64,000 nucleotides of DNA from Hyphomicrobiaceae bacterium (GTDB taxonomy: Bacteria; Pseudomonadota; Alphaproteobacteria; Rhizobiales; Hyphomicrobiaceae), in contig JAKFWF010000065.1 in assembly GCA_021730785.1 (NCBI GenBank), positions 108,613-172,612 of the forward strand. Direction: 5' to 3'. A program made the translations under genes and the position numbers. Each line of letters starts with the position of its first letter. The first letter of the stretch is position 1. The notes below the pieces were generated by a model, which saw nothing but the letters and a program-made list of their open reading frames with translations, ran no database searches and had not been told where the DNA came from. This document shows positions 45,839-55,089 of this stretch, in pieces.

Positions 45839-46756
45839 ATGTACCAATCAAAACCACCGTTTCGTATTGGCATCGACCTTGGCGGCACCAAGATCGCCGG
45901 CATCGCCCTGGATCGGGAAGGTGTGCCGCGTGGCGAGCACCGCATCGCCTCGCCGCAGCACGACTATGACGCGACCCTTGCCGCCATCGGACACGTGGTG
46001 GCTGGGCTCGAAGCCGATGCCGGTGGGCCAGGTTCCGTCGGCATCGGCATGCCGGGCTCGCTGTCGCCGGCGACGGGCCTCGTGCAGAACGCCAACTCGA
46101 CGTGGCTCAACGGCCGCCCTCTGAAGACGGATCTGGCAACGCACCTTGGCCGTCCGGTCCGCCTCGCCAATGATGCCAACTGCTTTGCCCTGTCGGAAGC
46201 AACCGATGGTGCAGGCGCGGACGCATCAATCGTGTTCGGCGTGATCCTTGGAACCGGCTGTGGCGGCGGCATCGTGATCAACGGCAGGCTCGTCGACGGC
46301 CCGCGGGGCATCGGTGGCGAATGGGGACACAATCCGCTGCCCTGGGCCAGACCAGATGAGTTTCCAGGGCAAACCTGCTGGTGCGGCCGGCCGGGCTGCA
46401 TGGAAACGTGGGTGTCGGGACCGGCCTTGGCCGCCGACCACGGTCGCGTCACGGGGCAGAACCTGACGGCGGCCGGCATTGCCGAACTGGCGGTGACCGG
46501 CAACGCTGACGCGCAGGCAACCCTCGCACGCCACGCCGACCGGCTGGCGCGCGGCCTTGCCCATGTGATCAATCTGATCGACCCGCATGTGATCGTGCTT
46601 GGCGGCGGGCTGTCGCAGATCGCCAGTCTCTACGGCGCCCTGCCGGATCGCATGACACCTTACATTCTCGCCGATCACCGGTCGGTCGACATCCGTCGGC
46701 CGCGCTGGGGGGATGCGAGCGGGGTCAGGGGCGCGGCCTGGCTGTGGAATGCTTGA
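45839..46756 (+). CDS. ROK-family sugar kinase
   Basis: 305 residues from the ATG at 45839 (a GTG at 45824 overlaps the DUF3572 stop). The ATP-binding start RIGIDLGGTKIAGIAL, the active-site ANDANCFALSE and GVILGTGCGGGIVI are followed by the ROK zinc site CWCGRPGCMETWVSG. This set fits fructokinase or N-acetylglucosamine kinase, and the exact sugar is not deducible. It follows DUF3572 by 11 bases and may be cotranscribed. Confidence 0.88.
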   Translation: MYQSKPPFRIGIDLGGTKIAGIALDREGVPRGEHRIASPQHDYDATLAAIGHVVAGLEADAGGPGSVGIGMPGSLSPATGLVQNANSTWLNGRPLKTDLATHLGRPVRLANDANCFALSEATDGAGADASIVFGVILGTGCGGGIVINGRLVDGPRGIGGEWGHNPLPWARPDEFPGQTCWCGRPGCMETWVSGPALAADHGRVTGQNLTAAGIAELAVTGNADAQATLARHADRLARGLAHVINLIDPHVIVLGGGLSQIASLYGALPDRMTPYILADHRSVDIRRPRWGDASGVRGAAWLWNA

Positions 46757-46769
46757 ACCAGTAGCGGTG

Positions 46770-47438
46770 TTAGCGCAGAGCCGCATTCTTGATGTGTGCT
46801 GCGACCTCGTCATAGGTCCGAGCGGTGGTGGCGGCGCCAGCAGCGCGCAGCTTGTCGGCATGGCCCGCGCGAACGTGCGATCCGCCGAGAAAGCCGATCA
46901 CATACATGCCCGCCGCAACGCCGGATTTCACACCGGTTGGGCTGTCCTCGATGACCAGGCATCGGGACGGCGCTGCCCCCATGGCACTGGCAGCATGCAG
47001 ATAAATATCGGGCGCCGGCTTGCCCTTGGCGACCAGCGTCGCGCTGAACAGGTTCGGCCCGAAGTGATGCCGGAACCCGAATTTATCGGTGCAATGGTCG
47101 AGCCAGGCGACGCCCGAGGACGATGCCACGCACTTGGGAATCGGGGCGTGCGCATCAAGAAACGCGGCCACACCTGGGATCGGCCCCACTTCGGTGCGCA
47201 TCTTGGCGCGAATTTGGGCGCGGTGCGTCGTCTCGTAGGAGGCGGGCAGCTTGCGGCCGATGTACTGCTCCATGGCAGCGACAGTGTCGACGTGGTTCCG
47301 GCCCAAGAACATCCGCATGGCATCTTCAACCGACGTTGGATGACCGATCGATGTCAGAAACTCCGCCCCACCCTGCGCAGCGATTGCCTCGCTGTCGGCG
47401 ACGACACCATCGAAGTCGAAGATGATCAGGGCGGGCAC
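46770..47438 (-). CDS. HAD-superfamily phosphatase (beta-phosphoglucomutase-like subclass)
   Basis: 222 residues from a GTG at 47438; a TTG at 47459, overlapping the upstream gene, is the alternative. IFDFDGVVADSE holds the nucleophile Asp pair, ASSSGVAWL motif II, KGKPAPDIYLHAA motif III and VIEDSPTGVKSGVAAGM motif IV. This is the HAD-IA subfamily with a cap, comprising small-molecule phosphatases or phosphomutases. The substrate is unknown. It follows the nitronate monooxygenase gene on the same strand. Confidence 0.86.
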   Translation of the reverse strand: MPALIIFDFDGVVADSEAIAAQGGAEFLTSIGHPTSVEDAMRMFLGRNHVDTVAAMEQYIGRKLPASYETTHRAQIRAKMRTEVGPIPGVAAFLDAHAPIPKCVASSSGVAWLDHCTDKFGFRHHFGPNLFSATLVAKGKPAPDIYLHAASAMGAAPSRCLVIEDSPTGVKSGVAAGMYVIGFLGGSHVRAGHADKLRAAGAATTARTYDEVAAHIKNAALR

Positions 47439-47448
47439 GCCCGGGCGT

Positions 47449-48429
47449 TCAGTAGGCAATCGTCGTCCCCCGGTTCAAAAGTGCTTCTGCTTCGTGCACC
47501 ATGCGTTGGATGATGACAGCGGCCGGCTCGATCGCGTGAATGAGGCCGACCGCTTCGCCGACAATGACGGCTGCCGTGCCAGCATCGCCGGCCGCAACGG
47601 CTGCGGCATATTTCGGCTGCTCGATCGCGGCTTGCGCACGCATCTGATCTTCGCGCCCGTGCCATTGGTCGACGAACGCATTGCGCGCGACCCGGATGTT
47701 GAACCGGGCCGGCCAGTCATAGCCGCGTGCAATGTCGGTCACACTCTGGCGCACGGTCTGATCGCCGTTGGCTGCGAGGGCTGCGGCATGGATGTTGGCG
47801 TGCACCAGCGCTTCTGCGCTTGCCCACAGCCGTGATCCGACCACCACGCCGTCGGCGCCGAGCATGAGGGCCGCCGCCAGTCCGCGGCCATCGGCGATAC
47901 CGCCGGCTGCGCACAGAAGCGTATCGGGCGATCGCCTGGCGATCAGGTCGGCGACCTCCGGCACGAGCGTCATTGTTGCACGCTTCTCGCCGTGGCCGCC
48001 GGCCTCCGCCCCCTGTGCCACAATGACGGCGGCGCCCGCATCGATTGCGACTTCGGCATCGACCAGCGTCTGCACCTGCTGGATGAACAACACGCCCGCC
48101 TTGGCCATCCGCGACGCAAACGGCTTGGACTCGCCGAACGACAGGAACACGGCAGCCGGCTTGCGCTCCAATACCAGATCGAGAAGCTGCGGGTTTTTCG
48201 CCAGCGACCAGGTGATGAACCCGCAACCAACACTGCTATTGCCGGCGGCCAGGAACTCGGCCTCGAGCCAACCGGCATCGCCATAACCGCCGCCGATGAA
48301 GCCCAGACCGCCGGCATTGGTCACGGCCGCAGCCAGCCGGCCGCCTGCCGCAAACGCCATGGGGGCGGACAGGATTGGGTGGGCAATCTGCAATCGCCGC
48401 GTCAGACGCGTGGTGATCGGCATGGCCAT
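47449..48429 (-). CDS. Nitronate monooxygenase-like FMN enzyme
   Basis: 326 residues from the ATG at 48429 with AGGA six bases upstream. The TIM barrel begins IAHPILSAPMAFAAGGRLAAAV. The FMN-site residues are in VAQGAEAGGHGEK, AAGGIADGRGLAAALMLGADGVVVGSR. This is the 2-nitropropane dioxygenase/NMO family, which detoxifies propionate 3-nitronate, though some members are enoyl reductases. It is divergent from the GlcG-like gene. Confidence 0.87.
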   Translation of the reverse strand: MAMPITTRLTRRLQIAHPILSAPMAFAAGGRLAAAVTNAGGLGFIGGGYGDAGWLEAEFLAAGNSSVGCGFITWSLAKNPQLLDLVLERKPAAVFLSFGESKPFASRMAKAGVLFIQQVQTLVDAEVAIDAGAAVIVAQGAEAGGHGEKRATMTLVPEVADLIARRSPDTLLCAAGGIADGRGLAAALMLGADGVVVGSRLWASAEALVHANIHAAALAANGDQTVRQSVTDIARGYDWPARFNIRVARNAFVDQWHGREDQMRAQAAIEQPKYAAAVAAGDAGTAAVIVGEAVGLIHAIEPAAVIIQRMVHEAEALLNRGTTIAY

Positions 48430-48507
48430 GGGTTCCTGCGTACTTCGCGCCATGCTGTACTGGAGTTCGCCGCGCCCTGCCACCCCTTGCGCCCCAGGAT
48501 CTGCCCC

Positions 48508-48933
48508 ATGTACCTGACCCTCGAACACGCCCTCGCCATCCTGGCTGCTGCCCGCAAGCGGGCAGCCGAACTTGGCCGCACACCGCTCGCCTATGCCATC
48601 GTCGATGCCGGCGGTCGTGTCATTGTGCAGGCCCGCGAAGACGGCCAGGGCTTCGGCCGCGGCACCATCGCCGTGGCCAAGGCCAGCGGGTCTATTGCCC
48701 TGGGCATGTCGGGGGCAAAACTCGCCAAGGCCGCCGACGGCTATGAGAACTGGTTCACCGGCATCAGCGGGGCACTCGATGGCCAGGTTGTACCAACGCC
48801 AGGCGGCGTGCTGATTCGTTGCAGCAATGGCCATGTGATCGGCGCCGTCGGCATCGCGGGGGCCCCGTCGCAGGATGACGAAGACATCGCGGTGACGGCG
48901 ATTTCCGCGGTCGGCCTCACGCCAGACAGCTGA
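48508..48933 (+). CDS. GlcG/HbpS-family protein
   Basis: 141 residues from the ATG at 48508. LEHALAILAAARKRAAELG, AYAIVDAGGRVIVQAREDG and VIGAVGIAGAPSQDDEDIA are the family segments. Members are haem-binding (HbpS) or adjacent to glycolate oxidase (GlcG), or act as cofactor-free small-molecule proteins. No haem ligand is obvious. Without a signal peptide it is probably cytoplasmic. Confidence 0.84.
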   Translation: MYLTLEHALAILAAARKRAAELGRTPLAYAIVDAGGRVIVQAREDGQGFGRGTIAVAKASGSIALGMSGAKLAKAADGYENWFTGISGALDGQVVPTPGGVLIRCSNGHVIGAVGIAGAPSQDDEDIAVTAISAVGLTPDS

Positions 48934-48973
48934 ACGGCCTGCCACACGACTGCGCCCGTCCGAGGGACAGGCG

Positions 48974-48988
48974 TTAAGACTCGCTTAG
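48974..48988 (+). promoter_or_regulatory. CtrA-box-like motif upstream of the orphan histidine kinase
   Basis: TTAA (48974-48977), seven bases, then TTAG (48985-48988) matches TTAA-N7-TTAA at seven of eight positions, about 60 bases before the kinase ATG. Short degenerate motifs of this kind occur by chance, so this is only a candidate. Confidence 0.3.
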
Positions 48989-49046
48989 ATGTTGGCGCTT
49001 AGTGTCGGGCGATGCGCGTCATGCGCGGTCGCCATGTGAAGCACCG

Positions 49047-49898
49047 ATGATCAACGGCACACTCAACCACGGCAAGTCGAACTCGCTGATGAATGAGTAC
49101 TCGTCCCTGCTGGGCGAGGCCATTTTGCGCAATCGCACGCGCGCAGCCGAGCACTCGGCGCGGATCGAGGCCGAACTCGCCAGCCGGGTGAAGTCGGAAT
49201 TCATCTCCAACATGAGCCACGAACTGCGCACGCCGCTCAACACGATCATCGGCTTTTCGAAACTGTTGAGCGAGCACAACGGCCGGCCCCTGCAGAATAC
49301 CGATATCGTCCAATACTCGCACCTCATCCATGACGCCGCCGGGCAGTTGCTGGCCGTCATCAACGACATTCTCGATATCTCGAAGATCCAGAGCGGGCGC
49401 TACACGATCGACCATAGCGAAGTGCACGTGGACGATGTGCTGGCCGCTTGCGTCGCCTCGAGCAAGCTGGCAGCCGACGACGCCCAGGTCAGCCTCGCGC
49501 TGTACGTCGATGCTAGCCTTTCGACCGTTCGCGGCGATATCACGAAGCTGCGCCAGATCTTTGCCAACCTGCTCAGCAACGCGATCAAGTTCACCAAGCC
49601 GGGCGGCAAGGTCAAGGTCGACGCGAACCGCACCAACGACGGCGGCACCCTCGTCACTGTCGAAGATACCGGTGTCGGCATGAGCGCCGAGGAAATCGAA
49701 ATCAGCCTGACCCCGTTTGGCCAGGTCGACGGCAAGAGGACGCGCTGGCGCGAGGGCACGGGCCTCGGCTTGCCGATCGCCAAATCGCTGGTGGAACTGC
49801 ACGGCGGCAGGCTTGAGATCAAGAGCCGCAAGGAAGAGGGCACCACGGTCGCGGTGTTCCTCCCCTCCCGCCATCTCGTCTCGGGCACCACCCGATGA
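49047..49898 (+). CDS. Orphan cytoplasmic sensor histidine kinase
   Basis: 283 residues from the ATG at 49047. No membrane segment or PAS domain is present, only a short helical N terminus. The H-box FISNMSHELRTPLNTIIGFSKLL holds the phospho-His. The N-box LLSNAIKFTKPGG, G1 VEDTGVGMS and G2 GTGLGLPIAKSLVELHGG are all intact. No response regulator gene is adjacent, so it probably signals to a distant partner, perhaps in the PleC/DivJ network. The ribosome site is weak, and an upstream in-frame start at 49002 exists. Confidence 0.85.
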   Translation: MINGTLNHGKSNSLMNEYSSLLGEAILRNRTRAAEHSARIEAELASRVKSEFISNMSHELRTPLNTIIGFSKLLSEHNGRPLQNTDIVQYSHLIHDAAGQLLAVINDILDISKIQSGRYTIDHSEVHVDDVLAACVASSKLAADDAQVSLALYVDASLSTVRGDITKLRQIFANLLSNAIKFTKPGGKVKVDANRTNDGGTLVTVEDTGVGMSAEEIEISLTPFGQVDGKRTRWREGTGLGLPIAKSLVELHGGRLEIKSRKEEGTTVAVFLPSRHLVSGTTR

Positions 49899-49960
49899 CG
49901 ATCGTTTGCCGGCGTACAGGATAACGCACCAACTGACGGTTTTCGTTTGAAAGGTCTGCC

Positions 49961-52024
49961 ATGAACGCGATCGTACCTGCCCAGAACCAGCCGAGCTATT
50001 TGCGCGCCGACGCCTCCATCGGGCGCATCGTATCGGTCACCGGATCCAAGGCCATCGTCCTGCTCGACGCGGCCAACGAAACGAGTTCGCACATGCTGAA
50101 CCAGCGGCCGGAAATGGGGACGTTGCTCGCCATTGAACAGACCCGCACGGTGGTGCTCGCGATCGTGTCGGCGCTGAGCGTGCCGGTCCCGGCACAGCGC
50201 GAGGGTGAATCCGAAATCTGGATCGCCGAACTCGGCCTCGTCGGCGAACTGTGGAAAGCGCGTGACGGCAAGGCCGGCTCCTTCAACCGCGGCGTGACGA
50301 TCTATCCGCTGCTCGGCGACCGGGTCCGGGTTGCGACCAAGCCCGAACTGGAACTCGCCTTCTGCGGCGACATGCACAATGCCGTGCGCGTCGGCTGCAT
50401 CCGCCAGGAACAGACCATTCCCTCGATGGTTCGCGTCGATGATCTGCTCGGCAAGCACTTCGCGATTCTTGGCACGACAGGCACCGGCAAGTCCTGCACC
50501 ACGGCGCTGATCCTGCGGGCGATCCTCGAAAAGAACCCGGCCGCACACATCATCCTGCTCGACCCGCATAACGAATACTCGACCGCCTTCACCGAGTGGG
50601 GCGAGGTCATTTCGCCCCGCAACATGCAGCTGCCCTACTGGATGCTGACATTTGAAGAACTGATCGAGGTCCTGCTGGGCAGCGGCGAGAGCCGCAAGGC
50701 CGAGATGGAGATCCTGCAGGAACTGATACCGATCGCCAAGAGCCGCTATTCCTCAGGTCGTGAAAAGCAGAACGCGACCCTGCGCCGCGGCCTGCTCGAT
50801 CCCGGCCGCTTCACCGTCGATACGCCGGTTCCCTACCGCATTTCAGACCTCACCGGCCTGATCGACGAGCGCATGGGCAAGCTCGAGAATAAGAAGGACT
50901 TGCAGCCCTATCGCCAGTTGCGCACGCGCCTCGACATGATCACGCAGGATGCGCGCTATGCCTTCATGTTCGGCCAGCTCACCGTGTACGACAGCATGGC
51001 GCCGATCCTCGGCCGCCTGTTCCGCGTGCCCGTCAACGACAAGCCGATCACCATCCTCGAACTCACCGGCCTGCCGACGGAAATCGTCAACGTCGTCGTC
51101 TCGGTCATCTGCCGCCTCACCTTCGACTTCGCGCTGTGGGGCGAGGGCCATGTGCCCGTCACGCTGGTGTGCGAGGAAGCCCACCGCTACGTGCCAGCCA
51201 ACCCCACCGCCGGCTTCGAGCCCTGCAAGCGGGCGATCGCCAAGATCGCCAAGGAAGGCCGCAAGTACGGCGCTTCGCTGTGCATCGTGACGCAGCGGCC
51301 GGCGGAAATCGACCCCACCATCCTGTCCCAGTGCAACACGGTGTTTGCGCTGCGCATGTCGAACGATCGCGACCAGGCCATCGTATCATCGGCGGTGTCC
51401 GACACCGGCTCGGGCCTGCTTGAATTCCTGCCGGCTCTGGGTCAGCGCGAAGCGATCGCGTTCGGCGACGGCGTGGCGCTGCCAGTCCGTATCAAGTTCG
51501 ACGAACTGGCCAAGCACAATCTGCCACGGTCCTCGACTGCCCGCTTCAGCGAAAAATGGCAGAAGCCGGTCGGCGATGAAAACTTCCTCGAACAGGTGGT
51601 CGAGCGCTGGCGTGCCGCTGGCTCAGGCGCCGGCATGGACCCGAGCGCGCAGATGGCGATGTTTGCCGATGCGATGGGCATCGGCGGTCCAAGCCAGGCC
51701 GACATCACGGCCGCCATCGCGCCGATTGCGGCTGCCCAGCTCAGTCAGCGTGAGATGTCGGATGAAAAATCATCGACCGCACGCACGCCGGAAGCCCCAG
51801 AGCCAATGGCGCTGCGCACCAACCCGGCAACCGCACCGGGCAACTTGCAGGCCAATTCCAACCGGCCTGCTGCGGGGTCGCTGCTGCGCCGGGACCAGCC
51901 ATCGGCACCGGCCGCTCCATCGAACGTCCGGCGAGAACCGGCGGCTGCCGAACCACCAACGGCCGCCCCTGCGGCCCGCCAGTCCCTGCGCGAACGGCTG
52001 CTGCAGCGTTCTCCTGGCCGCTGA
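49961..52024 (+). CDS. HerA-like DNA translocase ATPase
   Basis: 687 residues with AAAGG upstream of the ATG. An N-terminal HAS-barrel (about 10-120) precedes a RecA-like domain: Walker A AILGTTGTGKSCTTAL, IILLDPHNEYS, Walker B-type VTLVCEEAHRYVP and the arginine-finger side QRPAEIDPTILSQCNT. This is HerA/DUF87, a hexameric DNA translocase. The C-terminal 130 residues are Pro/Ala-rich and probably unstructured. In archaea HerA works with the nuclease NurA, and in defence systems with Sir2 or DUF4297, but none is adjacent. This form is a general alphaproteobacterial protein. Confidence 0.88.
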   Translation: MNAIVPAQNQPSYLRADASIGRIVSVTGSKAIVLLDAANETSSHMLNQRPEMGTLLAIEQTRTVVLAIVSALSVPVPAQREGESEIWIAELGLVGELWKARDGKAGSFNRGVTIYPLLGDRVRVATKPELELAFCGDMHNAVRVGCIRQEQTIPSMVRVDDLLGKHFAILGTTGTGKSCTTALILRAILEKNPAAHIILLDPHNEYSTAFTEWGEVISPRNMQLPYWMLTFEELIEVLLGSGESRKAEMEILQELIPIAKSRYSSGREKQNATLRRGLLDPGRFTVDTPVPYRISDLTGLIDERMGKLENKKDLQPYRQLRTRLDMITQDARYAFMFGQLTVYDSMAPILGRLFRVPVNDKPITILELTGLPTEIVNVVVSVICRLTFDFALWGEGHVPVTLVCEEAHRYVPANPTAGFEPCKRAIAKIAKEGRKYGASLCIVTQRPAEIDPTILSQCNTVFALRMSNDRDQAIVSSAVSDTGSGLLEFLPALGQREAIAFGDGVALPVRIKFDELAKHNLPRSSTARFSEKWQKPVGDENFLEQVVERWRAAGSGAGMDPSAQMAMFADAMGIGGPSQADITAAIAPIAAAQLSQREMSDEKSSTARTPEAPEPMALRTNPATAPGNLQANSNRPAAGSLLRRDQPSAPAAPSNVRREPAAAEPPTAAPAARQSLRERLLQRSPGR

Positions 52025-52200
52025 CCAGTATTTTTCGCGATTTCCAGCCCGATGTGATTGAGCAGCGGGCCCGCGAACTGTTATGATTAGGGGGCGATTC
52101 GCCACTTGGGCGAGCCGCTACCTTTCTGCGGTTGTAAAGCGTTGCAGCGGTGGTGCGCACAGCTTTTTCGAACGATCGACCTCGGCGGGAAACCACAGCC

Positions 52201-53676
52201 ATGTTGACAATGACGGCCACAGCGGCGACCACTGGCAGCCTTTACCCCGTGATCTTGTCCGGTGGTTCGGGAACGCGGCTGTGGCCGCTGTCACGCGCCA
52301 TGTATCCCAAGCAGTTCATCCGCTTCTTCTCCGGACAGAACGCGACCTTCCTCGGCTCCACGCTGCAACGGCTGAGCGCCAGTGAGGGGTTCGAGCAGCC
52401 CACCTTGCTGTGCAACAACGACCATCGGTTTCTCGTCAAGGAAGAACTCGAGCGCGCCGGCATTGCGCCGCGCGCCATCATCCTTGAACCGGTCGCGCGC
52501 AACACGGCGGCGGCAATCGCGGTCGCAGCACTGTCGATTGCGCGGGATAATCCAGCTGCGATCATGGTGGTGATGCCGTCCGACCACGCGATCACGCAGG
52601 AAGCCCGCTTCACCGAGGCCGTGCGGCGCGCGGCCAAGGTTGCTGCCACCGGGCGCCTCGTCCTGTTCGGCATCCAGCCGAACCTGCCCGAGACCGGATA
52701 CGGCTACATTCGCCAGGGTGCGGCCCTCGAAGGTTTCAATGGCGGCGCGTTCAAGGTCGACAGCTTCTACGAAAAGCCCAACGCCAAGACTGCCGAAAGC
52801 TATCTCGCTGCCGGCAATTATTTCTGGAACAGCGGCATCTTCGTATTGCACGCGCGCACGTTCATCGAGGAACTTGGCCGTCTCGAGCCGAAGATTCTGG
52901 AGGCGGCCCGTGGCGGCCTTGCCCGCGCGACCGACGATCTGGGCTTCCAGCGGCTCGACCGCGCGGCATTCTCCCAGTCGCCCAACGTCTCGATCGACTA
53001 TGCGGTGATGGAGAAGACCAGCGCCGCCGCCATGCTGCCGATCGACGTCGGCTGGAGCGATGTCGGTTCCTGGTCGTCGCTGTGGGATATCGCGCCCCGC
53101 GACAAGGAAAACAACTATGTGCAGGGCGACGCGGTCCTGGAAGACACCCGCAACTGCTACGTGCACAGCGAACGCAGCATGGTCGCGACCATCGGCGTCA
53201 ACAACCTTATCATCGTCGACACGCCCGATGCGCTGCTGGTCGCTGACAAATCGCGGTCGCAAGACGTGTCCAAGATTGTTGCCAAGCTGCGCCAATCGAA
53301 CCGCCGCGAGCAGGAACAGCACCTGCGCAACTATCGGCCCTGGGGTTATTTCGAAACGCTGAACATTGGCCCGCGCTTCCAGGTCAAGCTGCTGCACGTG
53401 AAGCCGGGCGGAAAACTGTCCATGCAGATGCACCATCATCGCTCGGAGCATTGGGTGGTGGTGCAGGGCACCGCGAATGTGGTGGTCGGTGATCTCGACA
53501 AGCTGCTGCGCGAGAACGAGAGCGTCTACATCTTCGCCACGCAATGGCATCGCCTGGAAAATCCCGGCAAGGTGCCGCTGGAGATCATCGAAGTGCAGAT
53601 CGGCACGTATCTGGGCGAAGACGACATCGTGCGCACTGACGACGTCTATCACCGTGCCCCCGAAGAGACGAAGTAG
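52201..53676 (+). CDS. manC: Mannose-1-phosphate guanylyltransferase/mannose-6-phosphate isomerase
   Basis: 491 residues from the ATG at 52201; 52210 is also possible. The nucleotidyltransferase signature is VILSGGSGTRLWPLSRAMYPKQF. FYEKPNAKTAESYLAAGNYFWNSGIF lies in the middle, and the C-terminal cupin isomerase domain has YRPWGYFETL, QMHHHRSEHWVVVQGTA and FATQWHRLENPG. It supplies GDP-mannose for polysaccharides. No other exopolysaccharide genes are in the window. Confidence 0.95.
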   Translation: MLTMTATAATTGSLYPVILSGGSGTRLWPLSRAMYPKQFIRFFSGQNATFLGSTLQRLSASEGFEQPTLLCNNDHRFLVKEELERAGIAPRAIILEPVARNTAAAIAVAALSIARDNPAAIMVVMPSDHAITQEARFTEAVRRAAKVAATGRLVLFGIQPNLPETGYGYIRQGAALEGFNGGAFKVDSFYEKPNAKTAESYLAAGNYFWNSGIFVLHARTFIEELGRLEPKILEAARGGLARATDDLGFQRLDRAAFSQSPNVSIDYAVMEKTSAAAMLPIDVGWSDVGSWSSLWDIAPRDKENNYVQGDAVLEDTRNCYVHSERSMVATIGVNNLIIVDTPDALLVADKSRSQDVSKIVAKLRQSNRREQEQHLRNYRPWGYFETLNIGPRFQVKLLHVKPGGKLSMQMHHHRSEHWVVVQGTANVVVGDLDKLLRENESVYIFATQWHRLENPGKVPLEIIEVQIGTYLGEDDIVRTDDVYHRAPEETK

Positions 53677-53745
53677 GCGGTGCTTTTAGGTCACGAAACG
53701 CCGTGGTAACCTGCACCTGACGCCGGTTGGCAACAGGAGGTCGCC

Positions 53746-54342
53746 GTGAACAATTATGCGGCCAGGAAAGATGGTCTCGAGTGGATGTCGCTCGACGATT
53801 TCGAAGAGCTGCTTGCCGACAAGCCCGCACATGAGAAGTGGGAGCTGATCAATGGCCGCGTGATTCGCGGGATGGTTGGTGCGCGCTGGGAACACCACAT
53901 CATCATCGACAACATGGGGTATGCGCTGACCGATCATTTGCGCAAGATCGGTAAACCTTGCCGCGTCTTTCGCGAGACGTTTTTCCTTAAAGACCGTAGC
54001 CAGGATCTGGCAGCACTTCCCGATCTGATGGTTCGGTGCGGCAAGCCAGCCCCCGGCAAGACGTCGTTCGATGATCCGCTGATCCTCGTCGAGGTGGTTT
54101 CGCCCGGCAGCGAGGCGCGCGACCGGCTGGAGAAGCGCGTTGCCTACCAGCAGCTCCCGACCCTGCAAGCCTATGTGCTAGTGAACCGCGATCGCCCTCA
54201 CGTTGAGGTGTTGGAACGCCGCGCTGATGGCTTTTTCGCGGTTGATCCGCTGACCACGCTCGATGCGGCCCTCGTGCTGCCTGCGATCGACTTCACCATG
54301 TCACTTGCGTCGATCTACCACGACGTCCTGCCGGCGAACTGA
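53746..54342 (+). CDS. Uma2-family (DUF820) endonuclease-fold protein
   Basis: 198 residues from a GTG at 53746 with CAGGAGG five bases upstream, a clear non-ATG start. Uma2 features are WELINGRVIRGM at the start, ALPDLMV (Asp) and ILVEVVSPGSEARD (Glu of a PD-(D/E)XK-like site), then RVAYQQLPTLQAYVLV. The family is abundant in cyanobacteria and present sporadically elsewhere. Its biological role is uncertain. It lies downstream of manC and is convergent with the pseudouridine synthase gene. Confidence 0.85.
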   Translation: MNNYAARKDGLEWMSLDDFEELLADKPAHEKWELINGRVIRGMVGARWEHHIIIDNMGYALTDHLRKIGKPCRVFRETFFLKDRSQDLAALPDLMVRCGKPAPGKTSFDDPLILVEVVSPGSEARDRLEKRVAYQQLPTLQAYVLVNRDRPHVEVLERRADGFFAVDPLTTLDAALVLPAIDFTMSLASIYHDVLPAN

Positions 54343-54351
54343 GCACTGGGT

Positions 54352-55089
54352 TCACAGGCCGAGGCGGCGCATCTCTTCCGACGTCACCAGCCGATAGGTT
54401 CCAGCGCCAAGATCTGGCGGCAAATCGAGATCGGCAATCCGGTCACGGCGCAACGCCGCGACATGATTGCCGACCGCCGCGAACATGCGCCTCACCTGGT
54501 GATAGCGGCCCTCGGTCAGGGTCAGCCGCGCCTCAGTCGGCCCCATCACCTCCAGGTTCGCCGGCAGCAGCGGCTTATCCTCCGACTCGAGCATCAATGT
54601 GCCGCTGGCGAACACAGCGGCTTCGTTGCCACGCAGCGGCCGGGCGAGTGTTGCGACATAGCGCTTCGACGTGTTGCCGCGCGGGCTGATCAGGCGGTGC
54701 AGAACCGTGCCGTCGTCGGTCAGCAGCAGCAGGCCCGACGTCTCCTTGTCGAGCCGGCCGACGGTCGAGATCGCGGGCTTGCGCGCACGCCAGCGCGGCG
54801 GCAGCAGATCGTAGACCAGCGGTCCGGCTTCCTTGTGCGAGCAGGTGACTCCGACCGGCTTGTGCAGCATCAGAATCATGCCGGGCGGCGGGTCGAGCGG
54901 GTGGCCAAGAATGGTCAGGCGCGCGCTCAGATCAGGCGTTATGGCGATGCGCTGGTCGGCATCGCTGAGTGCCGCACCGTCGAGCACGATCGCCCGCGCC
55001 TTCACCCACTGCTGGATGTCGCGACGCGAGCCGTAGCCCATGTTGGCCAGTAGCCGATCAAGCCGCATCTGGTCGAACAGTTTGCTCAT
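54352..55089 (-). CDS. 16S rRNA pseudouridine synthase (RsuA/RluE family)
   Basis: 245 residues from the ATG at 55089, overlapping the stop of the methyltransferase gene (ATGA). An S4 domain (MRLDRLLANMGYGSRRDIQQWV) precedes the catalytic domain with GRLDKETSGLLLLTDDG (Asp nucleophile) and LTEGRYHQVRRMFAAVGNHV. RsuA makes pseudouridine 516 in 16S rRNA in E. coli, and RluE-like members act on 23S rRNA, so the site is not certain. Confidence 0.9.
   Translation of the reverse strand: MSKLFDQMRLDRLLANMGYGSRRDIQQWVKARAIVLDGAALSDADQRIAITPDLSARLTILGHPLDPPPGMILMLHKPVGVTCSHKEAGPLVYDLLPPRWRARKPAISTVGRLDKETSGLLLLTDDGTVLHRLISPRGNTSKRYVATLARPLRGNEAAVFASGTLMLESEDKPLLPANLEVMGPTEARLTLTEGRYHQVRRMFAAVGNHVAALRRDRIADLDLPPDLGAGTYRLVTSEEMRRLGL

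Noticed and set aside
49961..52024. HerA as part of an anti-phage system
   Set aside because: No Sir2, DUF4297 or NurA-like nuclease gene is adjacent. Flanking genes are a kinase and manC, and the protein resembles the general alphaproteobacterial HerA.
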